From: Bacillota bacterium
GTDB taxonomy: Bacteria > Bacillota > Clostridia > Christensenellales > SZUA-584
DNA length: 64,000 bases
Assembly: GCA_023397655.1 (NCBI GenBank)
Contig: JAEWTW010000032.1
Span: forward strand, 99,108 to 163,107
Reading direction: 5' to 3'
The notes under the pieces are model-generated. The model was given only the letters and a program-made list of their open reading frames with translations, was not told where the DNA came from and searched no databases. Of the stretch, positions 53,155 to 62,786 are shown piece by piece. Every line of letters begins with the position of its first letter. Position 1 is the first letter of the stretch. Both the position numbers and the translations under genes were made by a program.

Positions 53155-54878
53155 TTCACGTCACCCGCCTTCTCAATCGCGCCGAACGCGCACACCTCGG
53201 GGCAAAGCCCGCAGCCGGTGCAAACGGTGGCGTCTATCATCATCTTGCCATCCTTCTTGGAAATGGCCGGGCAGCCCAGCCGCAGGCATACGCCGCAGTT
53301 CCTGCATTTTTCCGTGATGGCATAGGGCGGGAGTATATATTTCTTGTCCAGCAGCACGCACGGGCGTTTGGTGATGATCACGCTCAGCGCGTCGCGCGAG
53401 GTCTCTTCCTTCAGCGCCTGCTCCAGCGCTTTCAGATCGAACGGGTCTACGATGCGCACATTCTCAACGCCGATGCTCTTTACCAGCGCCGGAATGTCGA
53501 TGGAAGGCGCGATCTCGCCGCATACCGTTTTTCCGGTAGCGGGATGATCCTGATGGCCTGTCATGCCGGTGGTGGAGTTGTCCAGTATCAACACAGTTCC
53601 GTGGGAACCGTTATAAGCCATATCGATGAGGCCGGTGATGCCCGAATGGAAGAACGTCGAGTCGCCGATGACCGCGACCAGTTTATTGGCGTTGCCGCGC
53701 GCCTTCTCCATGCCCATCGCCATGCCGATGCTCGCGCCCATGCAGACGCACGCGTCGATACCAGCAAGGGGCTGCAACGCTCCCAGCGTGTAGCAGCCGA
53801 TGTCGCCCATCGCTGTGATGCCTTGTTTTTTCAGCGCATAGAACACCGCGCGGTGCGGGCAGCCGGGACACATCACCGGAGGCCGCTGCGGCAGCGCGCC
53901 GGGATCAAATACGTCTGTCTTTTTGCCGCCAATGCGCTCGGCGATCAGGTTGACGCTGTATTCACCCTGCACGGAGAATATCTCCTTGCCGGTGACGCTG
54001 ATACCCGCCGCTTTGATCTGATCCTCGAAAAAGGGCTCCAGCTCCTCGACGACATACAGCTTATCCACCTTGGAGGCGAACTCACGGATCAGCCCCATCG
54101 GCAGAGGATGCACGATGCCCAGCTTCAGCACGCTGGCTTGCGGCAGCGCTTCGCGCACATAGTTGTACGCCACGCCGCTGGTGATTATGCCGATGGATGT
54201 GTCTCGGTATTCGGTAATATTCAGCGATGATGTTTCAGCAAATTCCGACAGATCCTTCATGCGTTGCTCGACGACGACATGCCGCTTCTTCGCCATACCC
54301 GGCATCATCACAAATTTTGGGATATCCTTTTTATAAGGTTTAAGCTCTGCCGCACTGCGGTCAAACAGCTCCACCAACCCCTGCGAGTGCGATACCCTTG
54401 TGTTCGACCGTACCAACACGGGCGTATCAAACTTTTCGGAAATATCGTATGCCGCCTTGACGTACTCCTTGGCTTCCATGCTGTCCGACGGCTCCAGCAT
54501 CGTCACATGGGCGCTGCGGGCGTAAAGCCTGGAATCCTGCTCGTTTTGGCTGGAATGCATGCCCGGGTCGTCCGCCACGATGATGACCAGCCCGCCGTTC
54601 ACGCCGGTGTAAGACACGGTGAAAAGCGGGTCCGCCGCCACGTTCAGCCCCACGTGCTTCATACAGCACAGCGCCCGCGCGCCGCCGATGGACGCACCGA
54701 TGGCAACCTCCATCGCCACCTTTTCGTTGGGCGACCACTCCGCATATATTTCTTTGTACTTGGCAATGTTCTCGGTAATTTCGGTGCTCGGCGTGCCCGG
54801 ATACGCGGCGGCCACAGTGACTCCCGCCTCATATGCGCCGCGTGCAAACGCCTCGTTCCCCAACATTAATCTCTTCAT
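53151..54878 (-). CDS. iorA: Indolepyruvate:ferredoxin oxidoreductase alpha subunit
   Basis: 575 residues: N-terminal pyrimidine-binding domain ('MKRLMLGNEAFARGAYEAG'), TPP-binding domain ('VIGDSTFFHSGITGLIDMAYN', with the DNS-type 'LDNSTTGMTGHQDHP') and a C-terminal 8Fe ferredoxin part (C-x2-C-x2-C-x4-CP at 'CRNCGVCLRLGCP', then 'CTGCGLCPEVC'). The ATG at 54878 with GAGG is preferred to one at 54914. Confidence 0.96.
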   Translation of the reverse strand: MKRLMLGNEAFARGAYEAGVTVAAAYPGTPSTEITENIAKYKEIYAEWSPNEKVAMEVAIGASIGGARALCCMKHVGLNVAADPLFTVSYTGVNGGLVIIVADDPGMHSSQNEQDSRLYARSAHVTMLEPSDSMEAKEYVKAAYDISEKFDTPVLVRSNTRVSHSQGLVELFDRSAAELKPYKKDIPKFVMMPGMAKKRHVVVEQRMKDLSEFAETSSLNITEYRDTSIGIITSGVAYNYVREALPQASVLKLGIVHPLPMGLIREFASKVDKLYVVEELEPFFEDQIKAAGISVTGKEIFSVQGEYSVNLIAERIGGKKTDVFDPGALPQRPPVMCPGCPHRAVFYALKKQGITAMGDIGCYTLGALQPLAGIDACVCMGASIGMAMGMEKARGNANKLVAVIGDSTFFHSGITGLIDMAYNGSHGTVLILDNSTTGMTGHQDHPATGKTVCGEIAPSIDIPALVKSIGVENVRIVDPFDLKALEQALKEETSRDALSVIITKRPCVLLDKKYILPPYAITEKCRNCGVCLRLGCPAISKKDGKMMIDATVCTGCGLCPEVCAFGAIEKAGDVK

Positions 54879-54955
54879 CTGCAACCTCTTCGTTGTATTC
54901 TGTATATTATCCAAATATCCGACCGACAGTCTCGTGTCGCAATCACGGAACTGTC

Positions 54956-56254
54956 TTATTGATTTCTCAAGTCTGTCACACGTTTGGCTTTGCCTTCAAA
55001 CCGCTTGAGCGACTGCGGCTCCACCAGCCTCACGTCCGCTCCGATATTCAGTACGGTGAACAGCGCATGCTGTATCTTCTTCTCCAGCTTCTCCAGCGCG
55101 CTGAACTTATCCAGCAGCGCCGCGTCTATCACCTCGACCAGCACCTCGATCTTGTCCATGTAACCATCCTTACGGACGACGATCTCGTAGTGCGGGCCGA
55201 TATCATCAATACCCAGCAGTACGCTCTCGATCTGCGACGGAAAGACGTTGACCCCGCGGATGATGAGCATATCGTCCGTACGGCCCTGTACCTTCGCCAT
55301 ACGGGCGGATGTCCGTCCGCACTCGCACTTCTCGGTTATCAGCCATGTGATGTCCTTGGTGCGGTAACGCAGTATCGGCAGCGCCTCCTTGGTCAGCGAC
55401 GTGATCACCATCTCGCCCGGCTGCCCATCGGCCACCGGTTCCAGCGTATCACGGTCCACGATCTCGCAGTAGAAATGGTCTTCGTTGATGTGCATGCCGC
55501 ACTGGCAATAACACTCGCCCGAAACGCCCGGCCCGATGATCTCGGACAGGCCGTAGTTTTCCGTGGCCAGTATGCCCCACGCCTTCTCGATCTCGCGGCG
55601 CATCTCTTCGGTGTGGCCCTCGCCGCCGAACATGCCCAAACGAAGCGGCAGCTTTTCGGTGTCGATACCCAGCTTCTTGGCGGTCTCAGCCATGTACAGT
55701 GCATAGGACGGCGTGCCCACGAGTATCGTGGTGCCGAAGTCCTGCATAATGGCGAGCTGGCGTTCGGTGTTGCCGCCGGATATCGGTATGATGGTCGCGC
55801 CCGCCTTTTCCAGCCCGTAATGCAGGCCGAAAGCGCCGGTAAAAAGCGTATATCCAAACGTGATCTGAGCGATGTCCTCATCTGTCGCACCTGCCGCACA
55901 GGCCAGCCGGGCCACGCACTCCGCCCACATATCGATGTCGGCCTGCGTATACCCCACCACAGTGGGTTTGCCGGTGGTGCCGGATGATGCGTGAATGCGC
56001 ACCACGTCCTTCATCGGCGAAGCGAACAGCTTATACGGATAATTCTCGCGCAGGTCGTCTTTTTCGGTGAAGGGAAGTTTGCGTATGTCTTCCAGAGTTT
56101 TGATATCTTCAGGTTTAACGCCAGCGGCGTCCAGTTTCTTGCGGTAATGGGGTACGTTATTATAACACCGTTCTACCGTGCTTTTGAGACGCTCCAGCTG
56201 CAGAGCCTTCAGCTCATCCCGCGACGCGCACTCGATTCTTTCGTTCCAGATCAT
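54956..56254 (-). CDS. paaK: Phenylacetate-CoA ligase (copy 2)
   Basis: 432 residues; same motifs as copy 1 ('HASSGTTGKPTVVGYT', 'YGLSEIIGPGV', 'GRTDDMLIIRGVNVFPSQIE'). First gene of the iorAB group. Differences throughout the substrate half (for example 'MFGGEGHTEEM' against 'VFGAEPWTEAM') suggest different acid specificities. A TATAAT lies about 80 bases upstream on the minus strand, with a poor -35. Confidence 0.93.
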   Translation of the reverse strand: MIWNERIECASRDELKALQLERLKSTVERCYNNVPHYRKKLDAAGVKPEDIKTLEDIRKLPFTEKDDLRENYPYKLFASPMKDVVRIHASSGTTGKPTVVGYTQADIDMWAECVARLACAAGATDEDIAQITFGYTLFTGAFGLHYGLEKAGATIIPISGGNTERQLAIMQDFGTTILVGTPSYALYMAETAKKLGIDTEKLPLRLGMFGGEGHTEEMRREIEKAWGILATENYGLSEIIGPGVSGECYCQCGMHINEDHFYCEIVDRDTLEPVADGQPGEMVITSLTKEALPILRYRTKDITWLITEKCECGRTSARMAKVQGRTDDMLIIRGVNVFPSQIESVLLGIDDIGPHYEIVVRKDGYMDKIEVLVEVIDAALLDKFSALEKLEKKIQHALFTVLNIGADVRLVEPQSLKRFEGKAKRVTDLRNQ

Positions 56255-56452
56255 ATCGATTCCTCTCCGCTTATCTTTGCACGAAGTCGATCCTGTTTGA
56301 GATGACCGTGCTTCCGTACTTCATATTGTATGATTATAGCGTATAAGGCACAAAAAATAAAGTGTAAATGAATACTTTCAACACTATATGGCACTTGTTG
56401 TCAGTCAGAAAACACTACAGTTTTTTTGCGGTTATCCTAAGAGGTTGGTTTA

Positions 56453-57283
56453 TCAGCTTATGTTATCTAAAATTGTCTGGTAGCGTCTGGTAGCGAGTTC
56501 GCTGACCTCGTTTTTTTTGCAGAATGATAACCCTGCGTATTTGCGGTTAACCCTCTGAACAACGATGCTTCCATCATGCAATTTGGATTGCAGATTTTGA
56601 AGCGCGTCCAAAAAGTGGCTGTCCCGTTTTGCGGCGTCGTAAAACGAAAGCACATAGACATAGGCGAAGAGGTTGTAGTTGGAGAAGGGGTATTCCACCT
56701 GCATGAACAGGGAACCGATGCCGTAGTGGCAGGGTCCGAGCGGCTGGCGGGTCGTCCAGTGGTCCAGCAGGAATTGCACCGCTTTGTTCAGTGCAGGCTC
56801 CTTGTTGAGAAACCCTGTGAATCGGAAAGCATTCAGCGCTGTCAGCGTCGGGCCGGGGTTGGAGAAATCCGTCTCCGGACCTCTGCCGTAACTGAATTTG
56901 TTGCAACGCCAGCCGCCATCGCTGTACTGCGTCTCCAGCAGATGCTCAAATGTCTTGCATATCCGTTTGTCGTCCGCGTATCCCATGTGGCACAGCAGAT
57001 TGGCGGCATTAATCGTCTGGCAGGGGTATATCGCGCCCTGCGGATAAAGCTTGAACCGGCCGTCCTCCCGCCACGCGTCGAAGAAGAGGCCTGCCGCTTC
57101 CCGCAGTATCGGTTCCGTCGGCTCCACGCCCAGCTCCAGCAGCAGCATGGCGCTTTCCAGCGCAGAAAACGGAGCGCCTTTGATAAGCCGCTTGTCGGGG
57201 GTTGTCCAGTAATCCCAGCCGTTGTCATACCGCCTCGCCAGTATGGCATCTACATCAGCCTGATAACGCGATTCCACAGCCAT
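56453..57283 (-). CDS. Prenyltransferase/squalene-cyclase-fold repeat protein
   Basis: 276 residues with alpha-alpha toroid repeats (for example 'LETQYSDGGWRCNKFSYG' carries a QxxDGGW element). No DxDD or other cyclase acid motif is evident, so enzymatic terpene cyclisation is doubtful. Preceded by GGGAGG. Function unknown; it lies between the PPi-phosphofructokinase and paaK on the same strand. Confidence 0.75.
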   Translation of the reverse strand: MAVESRYQADVDAILARRYDNGWDYWTTPDKRLIKGAPFSALESAMLLLELGVEPTEPILREAAGLFFDAWREDGRFKLYPQGAIYPCQTINAANLLCHMGYADDKRICKTFEHLLETQYSDGGWRCNKFSYGRGPETDFSNPGPTLTALNAFRFTGFLNKEPALNKAVQFLLDHWTTRQPLGPCHYGIGSLFMQVEYPFSNYNLFAYVYVLSFYDAAKRDSHFLDALQNLQSKLHDGSIVVQRVNRKYAGLSFCKKNEVSELATRRYQTILDNIS

Positions 57284-57391
57284 GTCCTCTGCCTCCCGAT
57301 TCTTTTACCCGTTAAGCAATACGGGGCTGCCCTTGCGGCTTTGGCAGCATGGACAACCCCGATACGTCACAAGTATTCTGTCAGCGGCGTA

Positions 57392-58639
57392 TTACGCCTT
57401 CGCCAGCACCTTTTTCAGCTTCGCAAAACGCGGCAGGCCGTCTTCAAACGGCAGCTCCGTCGCGCCTTGAATCAGCGGCAGCGCGTAGTCGATGAAGCCC
57501 TGAGTGACGCCGGTGCCATCGGGCGTGATCCACTCGTCCGGAACCTTCTTCTCCTTGTTCGCCACTTCGTGCAGACCGATCAGTTTGATGTTGCACTTGT
57601 ACTCCTTGCCCGGAGCGCGCTCGAAGGCGACCATCATGTCGGTCTTGCCTTCCACCGCAGCCTTAACCGCGGTCTGTCCGGCCAGAAAAGATTCTTCATA
57701 GTCCGTCTTGGAAGCGAGGTGTGCACCGCAGCGCTGCAACAGACTGAACTCAATGCCGCGCACCTTCGCACCCGTCTCCTGCTTCACAAAGCTCGCCAGT
57801 GTGCTGGCCAGACCGCCCAGCTGTGAGTGTCCAAAGGAGTCCTTGCTGCAGGCGAGATCGCTGCCGTATTCAGAGATGTATTTGCCGTCCTTGTCCTTGA
57901 TGCCTTCGGAAACAGCAACGATAACGTTCTTATTCTTCGCGTAGATTTCCTTCACACGGGCAAGGAAGTCCTTCATATCGAATGCCCGCTCCGGAAGATA
58001 GATCAGGTCAGGGCCAGTGCCTTTGATCGAAGCCAGCGCCGCGGAAGCGGTCAGCCAGCCCGCATTACGGCCCATAATCTCAAGTATCGTGATCATGCCG
58101 GTGTCGTACACGCGCGCATCGTGATACACTTCCATCGTGGAGGTGGCGATGTATTTCGCAGCGCTTGCAAATCCCGGGCAGTGGTCGGTCGCCCACAGAT
58201 CGTTGTCGATCGTCTTGGGCACGCCGATGATGTTCATTTCATAGCCGGATTTCTGCATGAATTTGCTGACCTTATTGCAGGTATCCATCGAATCGTTGCC
58301 GCCGTTGTAGAAGAAGTAGCGGATATCGTACTTCTTGAACACTTCCAGCAGCCGCTTGTAATCGGTATCGTCTTTATCCGGGTCAGCCAGCTTGTAGCGG
58401 ACGGAACCCAGCGCTGAAGACGGTGTCGTTTTCAGAAGTTCCAGTTCTTTCATGTCTTCCTGGCCGATGTCGTAGAAGTTCTCTTCCAGTACCCCGCGGA
58501 TACCGTGCGCCGCACCGTAAACCTTGGTAATGGCGTCCTCTTTCAGCGCCTGCGTGAATACACCCGCTGCACTGGCATTAATGACCGACGTAGGACCGCC
58601 GGACTGTCCGAACATGCACGCCCCTTTTAATACACCCAT
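57392..58639 (-). CDS. pfp: Pyrophosphate-dependent 6-phosphofructokinase
   Basis: 415 residues. The phosphoryl-donor loop is 'NGGNDSMDT' with D116 at the position that is Gly in ATP enzymes, and 'PKTIDND' (141-147) has Lys where ATP enzymes have Gly; both mark the PPi-type. N-terminal 'FGQSGGPTSVIN' is the family loop. Reversible glycolytic/gluconeogenic step that saves ATP in anaerobes. Confidence 0.95.
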   Translation of the reverse strand: MGVLKGACMFGQSGGPTSVINASAAGVFTQALKEDAITKVYGAAHGIRGVLEENFYDIGQEDMKELELLKTTPSSALGSVRYKLADPDKDDTDYKRLLEVFKKYDIRYFFYNGGNDSMDTCNKVSKFMQKSGYEMNIIGVPKTIDNDLWATDHCPGFASAAKYIATSTMEVYHDARVYDTGMITILEIMGRNAGWLTASAALASIKGTGPDLIYLPERAFDMKDFLARVKEIYAKNKNVIVAVSEGIKDKDGKYISEYGSDLACSKDSFGHSQLGGLASTLASFVKQETGAKVRGIEFSLLQRCGAHLASKTDYEESFLAGQTAVKAAVEGKTDMMVAFERAPGKEYKCNIKLIGLHEVANKEKKVPDEWITPDGTGVTQGFIDYALPLIQGATELPFEDGLPRFAKLKKVLAKA

Positions 58640-58744
58640 TTCCTCATCTTCTCCTTTGCAAATAAAGTTTTTAAAAAACCATATTGAAAAAAATTATATC
58701 CCAGAGAGAATATAATTTCAATTGCCTTTGAGAAAATTGTCACA

Positions 58745-59161
58745 TTATTCACCGATGATTTTTATCAGCAGCTTCTTCTGTCGCCGCCCGTCAAATTCGC
58801 CGTAGAATATTTGTTCCCAAGGTCCGAAATCCAGCCGCCCCCCAGTCACTGCGACAACCACCTCGCGGCCCATTACCGTCCTCTTCAGATGTGCGTCCGC
58901 GTTGTCCTCAAAGCCGTTATGCGCATATTGGTCGTATGGTTTCTCCGGCGCCAGCTTTTCCAACCAGCGTTCAAAATCAGCATGCAGGCCGCTTTCGTCA
59001 TCGTTGATGAACACGCTGGCAGTGATGTGCATTGCATTCACCAGACAAAGCCCCTCAGCAATTCCGCTTTCCGCCAGCGCCTTCTCTACCTCCTGCGTGA
59101 TGTTAACAAACTGGCGGCGGTTCGGTATGTTGAGCGTCAGCACCTTACGGTAACTCTTCAT
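58745..59161 (-). CDS. yjbQ: YjbQ family (UPF0047) protein
   Basis: 138 residues, 'EGLCLVNAMHITASVFIND' and 'GRLDFGPWEQIFYGEFDG' are family signatures. Members have weak thiamine-phosphate-synthase activity but unknown main function. Normal length, full fold. Confidence 0.92.
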   Translation of the reverse strand: MKSYRKVLTLNIPNRRQFVNITQEVEKALAESGIAEGLCLVNAMHITASVFINDDESGLHADFERWLEKLAPEKPYDQYAHNGFEDNADAHLKRTVMGREVVVAVTGGRLDFGPWEQIFYGEFDGRRQKKLLIKIIGE

Positions 59162-59280
59162 GTTAAAATCTCCCTACAAGTGGATTTTCTTTATCATAAA
59201 ACGCGCAGCGGTTGATTGTCAAATCTGTCCCTCTTTCATCGCTCCTATATGTTCGAATCTTCCGGCATCATGGTTGCCTC

Positions 59281-60735
59281 CTACTCTGTTTCAGGCGGTA
59301 TGGCAGCCATCGTCTCTGGCCCCACAATGATCTCTCCGGCATACGCCTTGTAGGTGGTCATGGCGACCAGCTCCGGTTCACCCACCTCTTTTCCGTTTTT
59401 GTAAAAATGCTTGTAGGTTTTATAGACGGCCCCATTTCTCCTGCCAGCGACGACTTTTTTATAACCGACAGGCTTTGACGGATCCATCGTCACCAGCATC
59501 TCCCCGGAAGGGTACAGCGTTTCCACTTTTTCCGATCCCAGTTTGATCTCATCATATGTCTCCGGAAAAGCCATGCGGTATATTTCAAACCGAAGCCGCT
59601 TTTCACTGTTGTCTACCCAGCTGAAAATATAAACATTTTCCGTTGTATTATTGCGGAATACAAAATCGATTGTTCCCGTATTGATCGTGGCGTCGAGACC
59701 GCCGTTTATGTAGCTAATCTGCATAGAATGAGCACTTCTGTTTACAATCTCCAGGCCGGCCTTCAGTACAGCGTTATACAGCGTGGTGGAAACCTGACAG
59801 ACGCCGCCGCCCGCTTGGTCTTCGCTGCCGCCTCGCACGATAGCCGGAGCGGGCTGCCATCCCAGCTCGTATACCCGTGGCCCCAGCACCGTGTTTGCTG
59901 AAAACTCCGCGCCCGGCTCCAGTACATACCCGTTAATCATCCCCGCCGCCTTTATGATATTGGCGACACGCGAGTCGCGGTTATATGGGCTTCTGGCGAA
60001 TGATGTCGCAGCGGCGATGTGCTGTGCCGTACCCGCCTGCAGAGATTGCTTCGTCACCTCAGCGGGCACTTCATTGACAGGTATCTGTATCGTTCCATAA
60101 TCGTGTCGTCGTATACGTTCCTCTACCGCCTTATACAGCGCGTCCTCATCCACAGCAAAGCCGCTGACCTCGTCAGTATACGAGAAACGATTCTCTCTGT
60201 CTTCCTTGTTTATCTGGATAGTGGCATCCACAGCAGGCTGGTTCAGCCCGGCCGCAATCTCAGTCAGCCGCGATTTCACAGGAACTGTGTTCACCGTAAA
60301 ATCTGTGTTGAACGTCATCCCATTTTCCGCTATATCATCTATCTGTCTTTGAATACTGGCTCTGCTGCCCTCCCGTGCCACAATCATCGCTTGCGTTAAA
60401 ATATACTGTACGTTGTCTGACACATCAAAATCATCATGGTTGAGTACAAATGTCTCCCCGCCGAATTCAAGAGTCAGGCGCACGGCGGCTTTCCGAGCCC
60501 GCATGTTGCTGTTGATGGCCGTCTTCGCCTGCGCCAGCGTCATATCACTTACATCAATACCGTCTATTGTAATGCCCTTATGATATGTTCCAGTGAGCAT
60601 GAGGTTATCCCATTCCTGCTGCGAGAAAGTATTCTGCTGAAAATATAAAACTCCTGTCATAGCCAATGCTGCTGTCAACATCACGAGCACAACACCGATC
60701 GCGAACCTTTGGCGGCGTTTACTCATCATCTCCAT
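59281..60735 (-). CDS. VanW/YoaR-type membrane-anchored protein with C-terminal G5 region
   Basis: 484 residues: one N-terminal helix (about 12-32), a peptidoglycan-binding-4-like domain ('GITIDGIDVSDMTLAQAKTAI', about 52-200), the VanW domain ('EPGAEFSANTVLG', 'GGGVCQVSTTLYNAV', 'RSAHSMQISY') and a C-terminal G5-like segment. Probably works on the cell wall from outside. The ATG at 60735 has a GGAGG 11 bases upstream; a 7-codon reading frame starts closer to the same site. Confidence 0.9.
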   Translation of the reverse strand: MEMMSKRRQRFAIGVVLVMLTAALAMTGVLYFQQNTFSQQEWDNLMLTGTYHKGITIDGIDVSDMTLAQAKTAINSNMRARKAAVRLTLEFGGETFVLNHDDFDVSDNVQYILTQAMIVAREGSRASIQRQIDDIAENGMTFNTDFTVNTVPVKSRLTEIAAGLNQPAVDATIQINKEDRENRFSYTDEVSGFAVDEDALYKAVEERIRRHDYGTIQIPVNEVPAEVTKQSLQAGTAQHIAAATSFARSPYNRDSRVANIIKAAGMINGYVLEPGAEFSANTVLGPRVYELGWQPAPAIVRGGSEDQAGGGVCQVSTTLYNAVLKAGLEIVNRSAHSMQISYINGGLDATINTGTIDFVFRNNTTENVYIFSWVDNSEKRLRFEIYRMAFPETYDEIKLGSEKVETLYPSGEMLVTMDPSKPVGYKKVVAGRRNGAVYKTYKHFYKNGKEVGEPELVAMTTYKAYAGEIIVGPETMAAIPPETE

Positions 60736-60742
60736 CGCTCAT
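60719..60742 (-). other. Seven-codon reading frame overlapping the VanW-gene start
   Basis: ATG at 60742, four bases after GGAGG, encodes MSDGDDE and stops at 60719, after passing the VanW start codon in another frame. It has the better spacing to the shared ribosome site and could act as a leader cistron. Purely positional evidence. Confidence 0.4.
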
Positions 60743-60826
60743 ATAACCTCCGCATATATGATTCATGGCCAATCCATATCTCTTTTTATACCTACCATAT
60801 GTTAAGCCGAACTCGGTTTGCCGGCA

Positions 60827-60885
60827 GATAGAATGGCTCAAGGCGGTATCTCTGATAAGACGCAGGTTCAAACCCCTCTGTTCCA
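60827..60885 (+). other. tRNA-like remnant (uncertain)
   Basis: GGCTCAAGGCGGTATC looks like a D-arm and GGTTCAAACC plus ...TTCCA like a T-arm with 3' end, but only 11 bases lie between, too few for an anticodon arm, and the T-stem pairs poorly. Possibly a decayed tRNA or insertion scar in the 275-bp gap between two genes. Confidence 0.25.
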
Positions 60886-60968
60886 TTTGTTTCCTTGTCC
60901 CTACCAGCTTCCACATTAATCATATTCAACCCAAGTGCACTTCCATATCATTCTTACTAAATTACGTA

Positions 60969-60996
60969 TAAAAAAAGGAGCGCATTTCAGCGCTCC
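60969..60996 (-). terminator. Terminator after the GT2-GtrA gene
   Basis: GGAGCGC / GCGCTCC (60977-60983 with 60990-60996), followed by eight T on the minus strand. Confidence 0.9.
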
Positions 60997-61010
60997 AACA
61001 TCTAAATTGG

Positions 61011-62123
61011 TTATTTAAATATAACTCTTCTTTGAACAAAGAAACTGACAAAGAATAATACCGCTTCAGTAATTATCTTGGCCACCAGCACATTTAGCCC
61101 CATTATCTGCAGCCCGGTTATCATCAGAATATTGACAGCCAGTATTGCTGCCACGAGCAAGTAATAACCCAGCAGGTGACGGCCCAGGCAATCTTTTTTC
61201 TTTTTTGAGAATATGACATTCCGGTTGACCAGGAAGTTGACCAGTGAGCTGATAATTCGGGCGGGTACAGCCGCAAAAATAACCTCCAGCAGCTTGCCAT
61301 CAGCAGCCAGGTTGGAAACGCCCGGCAAAACCCAAAGTGACATCAGCGTAAATACAGCAAAGTCAATCAGAAACGCCAGCATCGACGATGCGCCGAACAT
61401 CAATATGCGCTTATATATCCGCCATGAATCCTTGAGCGGGTTAAAATGGGATCCGCTGTTGTTGTTGATATATACCGTTTCAATATCGATCTCCTTGAGC
61501 TTCAGGCAGAGACGTGATGCTTCAAGCAGCATGTTCATCTCGTACTCGTATCTGTCTCCCGGCAACTTGAGAAGATCTTCAAGTGCGTCATATGGCAAAC
61601 CCCGAAGGCCTGTTTGAGTGTCCCTGATGCGCTGGCCGCTCAAAAAATTAAACACATTTCGCGTAATGGCATTGCCCATGCGGCTTTTTAGCGGCACCTC
61701 ACCCTGAAAAGCCCGGCTCCCCAGCACGATCGTGTTTTGCCATTCAGTCATCATCCGGGCGACGCATACGATGTCGCGCACCAGATGCTGTCCGTCTGCA
61801 TCCGCTGTAACGACGCCGTCCAATGCGGCACCCATACACATTATGTCTTCAATACCCGTCTTTAATGCCCGGCCTTTTCCCCTGTTGATATCATGCCGAA
61901 GCACACGGCAGCCTGCTTTTTCCAGTTTGCTAAAAACCGGAGCATACTCATCTCCGCTTCCGTCATCCACAATGACAACCTGATTAAAACCGCGGTCTAT
62001 CAACTCCTCAGACAGGCTCACCAGCGCCTCCCCTGGTTTATATGCCGGTATCAGCACAACAATACGTGAAAGTTCGTCGTCCATCTGTGTCCGCGCATGC
62101 GAATACATCTTTGCTATCCGCAT
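61011..62123 (-). CDS. GT2 glycosyltransferase fused to GtrA-like membrane domain
   Basis: 370 residues. The N-terminal GT-A domain (about 18-235) resembles dolichyl-phosphate-mannose synthases ('IVVLIPAYKPGEAL', 'VVTADADGQHLV' with the DxD, 'DTQTGLRGLPYDAL'). From about 245 there are four membrane helices of the GtrA type, ending 'FVQRRVIFK'. Such fusions probably make and flip polyprenyl-phosphate sugars for wall polymers. AAAGGG precedes the ATG. Single-gene unit with its own terminator. Confidence 0.9.
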   Translation of the reverse strand: MRIAKMYSHARTQMDDELSRIVVLIPAYKPGEALVSLSEELIDRGFNQVVIVDDGSGDEYAPVFSKLEKAGCRVLRHDINRGKGRALKTGIEDIMCMGAALDGVVTADADGQHLVRDIVCVARMMTEWQNTIVLGSRAFQGEVPLKSRMGNAITRNVFNFLSGQRIRDTQTGLRGLPYDALEDLLKLPGDRYEYEMNMLLEASRLCLKLKEIDIETVYINNNSGSHFNPLKDSWRIYKRILMFGASSMLAFLIDFAVFTLMSLWVLPGVSNLAADGKLLEVIFAAVPARIISSLVNFLVNRNVIFSKKKKDCLGRHLLGYYLLVAAILAVNILMITGLQIMGLNVLVAKIITEAVLFFVSFFVQRRVIFK

Positions 62124-62786
62124 GCATACCCTTTCATTAGTTCATTGTTTGCAAGTATCTTTCATTAGTACCAAACCTTCAGATTTGAGCAAACTACAGA
62201 ATGATACCCGTCTATTACTTTTTCAGTTTATAATAACAGTTCGATCATTATATCACAATAGTTTTGTATTTGCAGGAAAATGAGTGATGATATACAAGTC
62301 AATAATCAGGCAGAAGCCATATTCAAAAGCCCTGTCTGCTGACCCAGGAGAGATAAAAACGCGAACCTTAGATTCTCGTCCTACACGTTTCCGCGATGGC
62401 CAGATTGTTTTTTGGTTGTCCTGTTATGATTCTGGGCTTCCCTTGTTATGGGAGTCTGTCCGTTGCATTTCTTCTCCCTGGCTGTCTTGTTATCCGGCTG
62501 GCTGTCTTTTGGCATAATGATTCCTCTCTTTTTTTATGTAACTTTAGTTTGTCCAAAATCAAATGGTTTATTATTTATCACGTCTCTCTTCAAAAACAAG
62601 CAGCAAAGAAGTATAATGAAACATATAATTCATTACTGCGGCATATTTATTGCTGGCGAATCTTGCGTTTCTTTAAGGATGACGGCCTTGCTAATGAACG
62701 TGATCACGTCTACTGTCATCTGTGTTGCCTGATCAGAAAGGAGTTTTCCGTAAAGCTCAATTCCATATATAAGCGAGGTTATTGTA
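62124..62786. other. Intergenic region without a supportable gene (663 bp)
   Basis: AT-richer than its surroundings. It holds an 11-bp direct repeat CTTTCATTAGT (62131-62141 and 62159-62169) before the GT2 gene and a stretch with three TTGTTAT/TGTTAT-containing segments (62420-62495). Open frames here overlap each other, have no ribosome sites and no recognisable family. A GAGG near 62775 serves the gene at 62787. Confidence 0.6.

Noticed and set aside
57326..57348. Hairpin GCTGCC/GGCAGC before the PPi-phosphofructokinase end
   Set aside because: No T tract on either strand, so not called a terminator.
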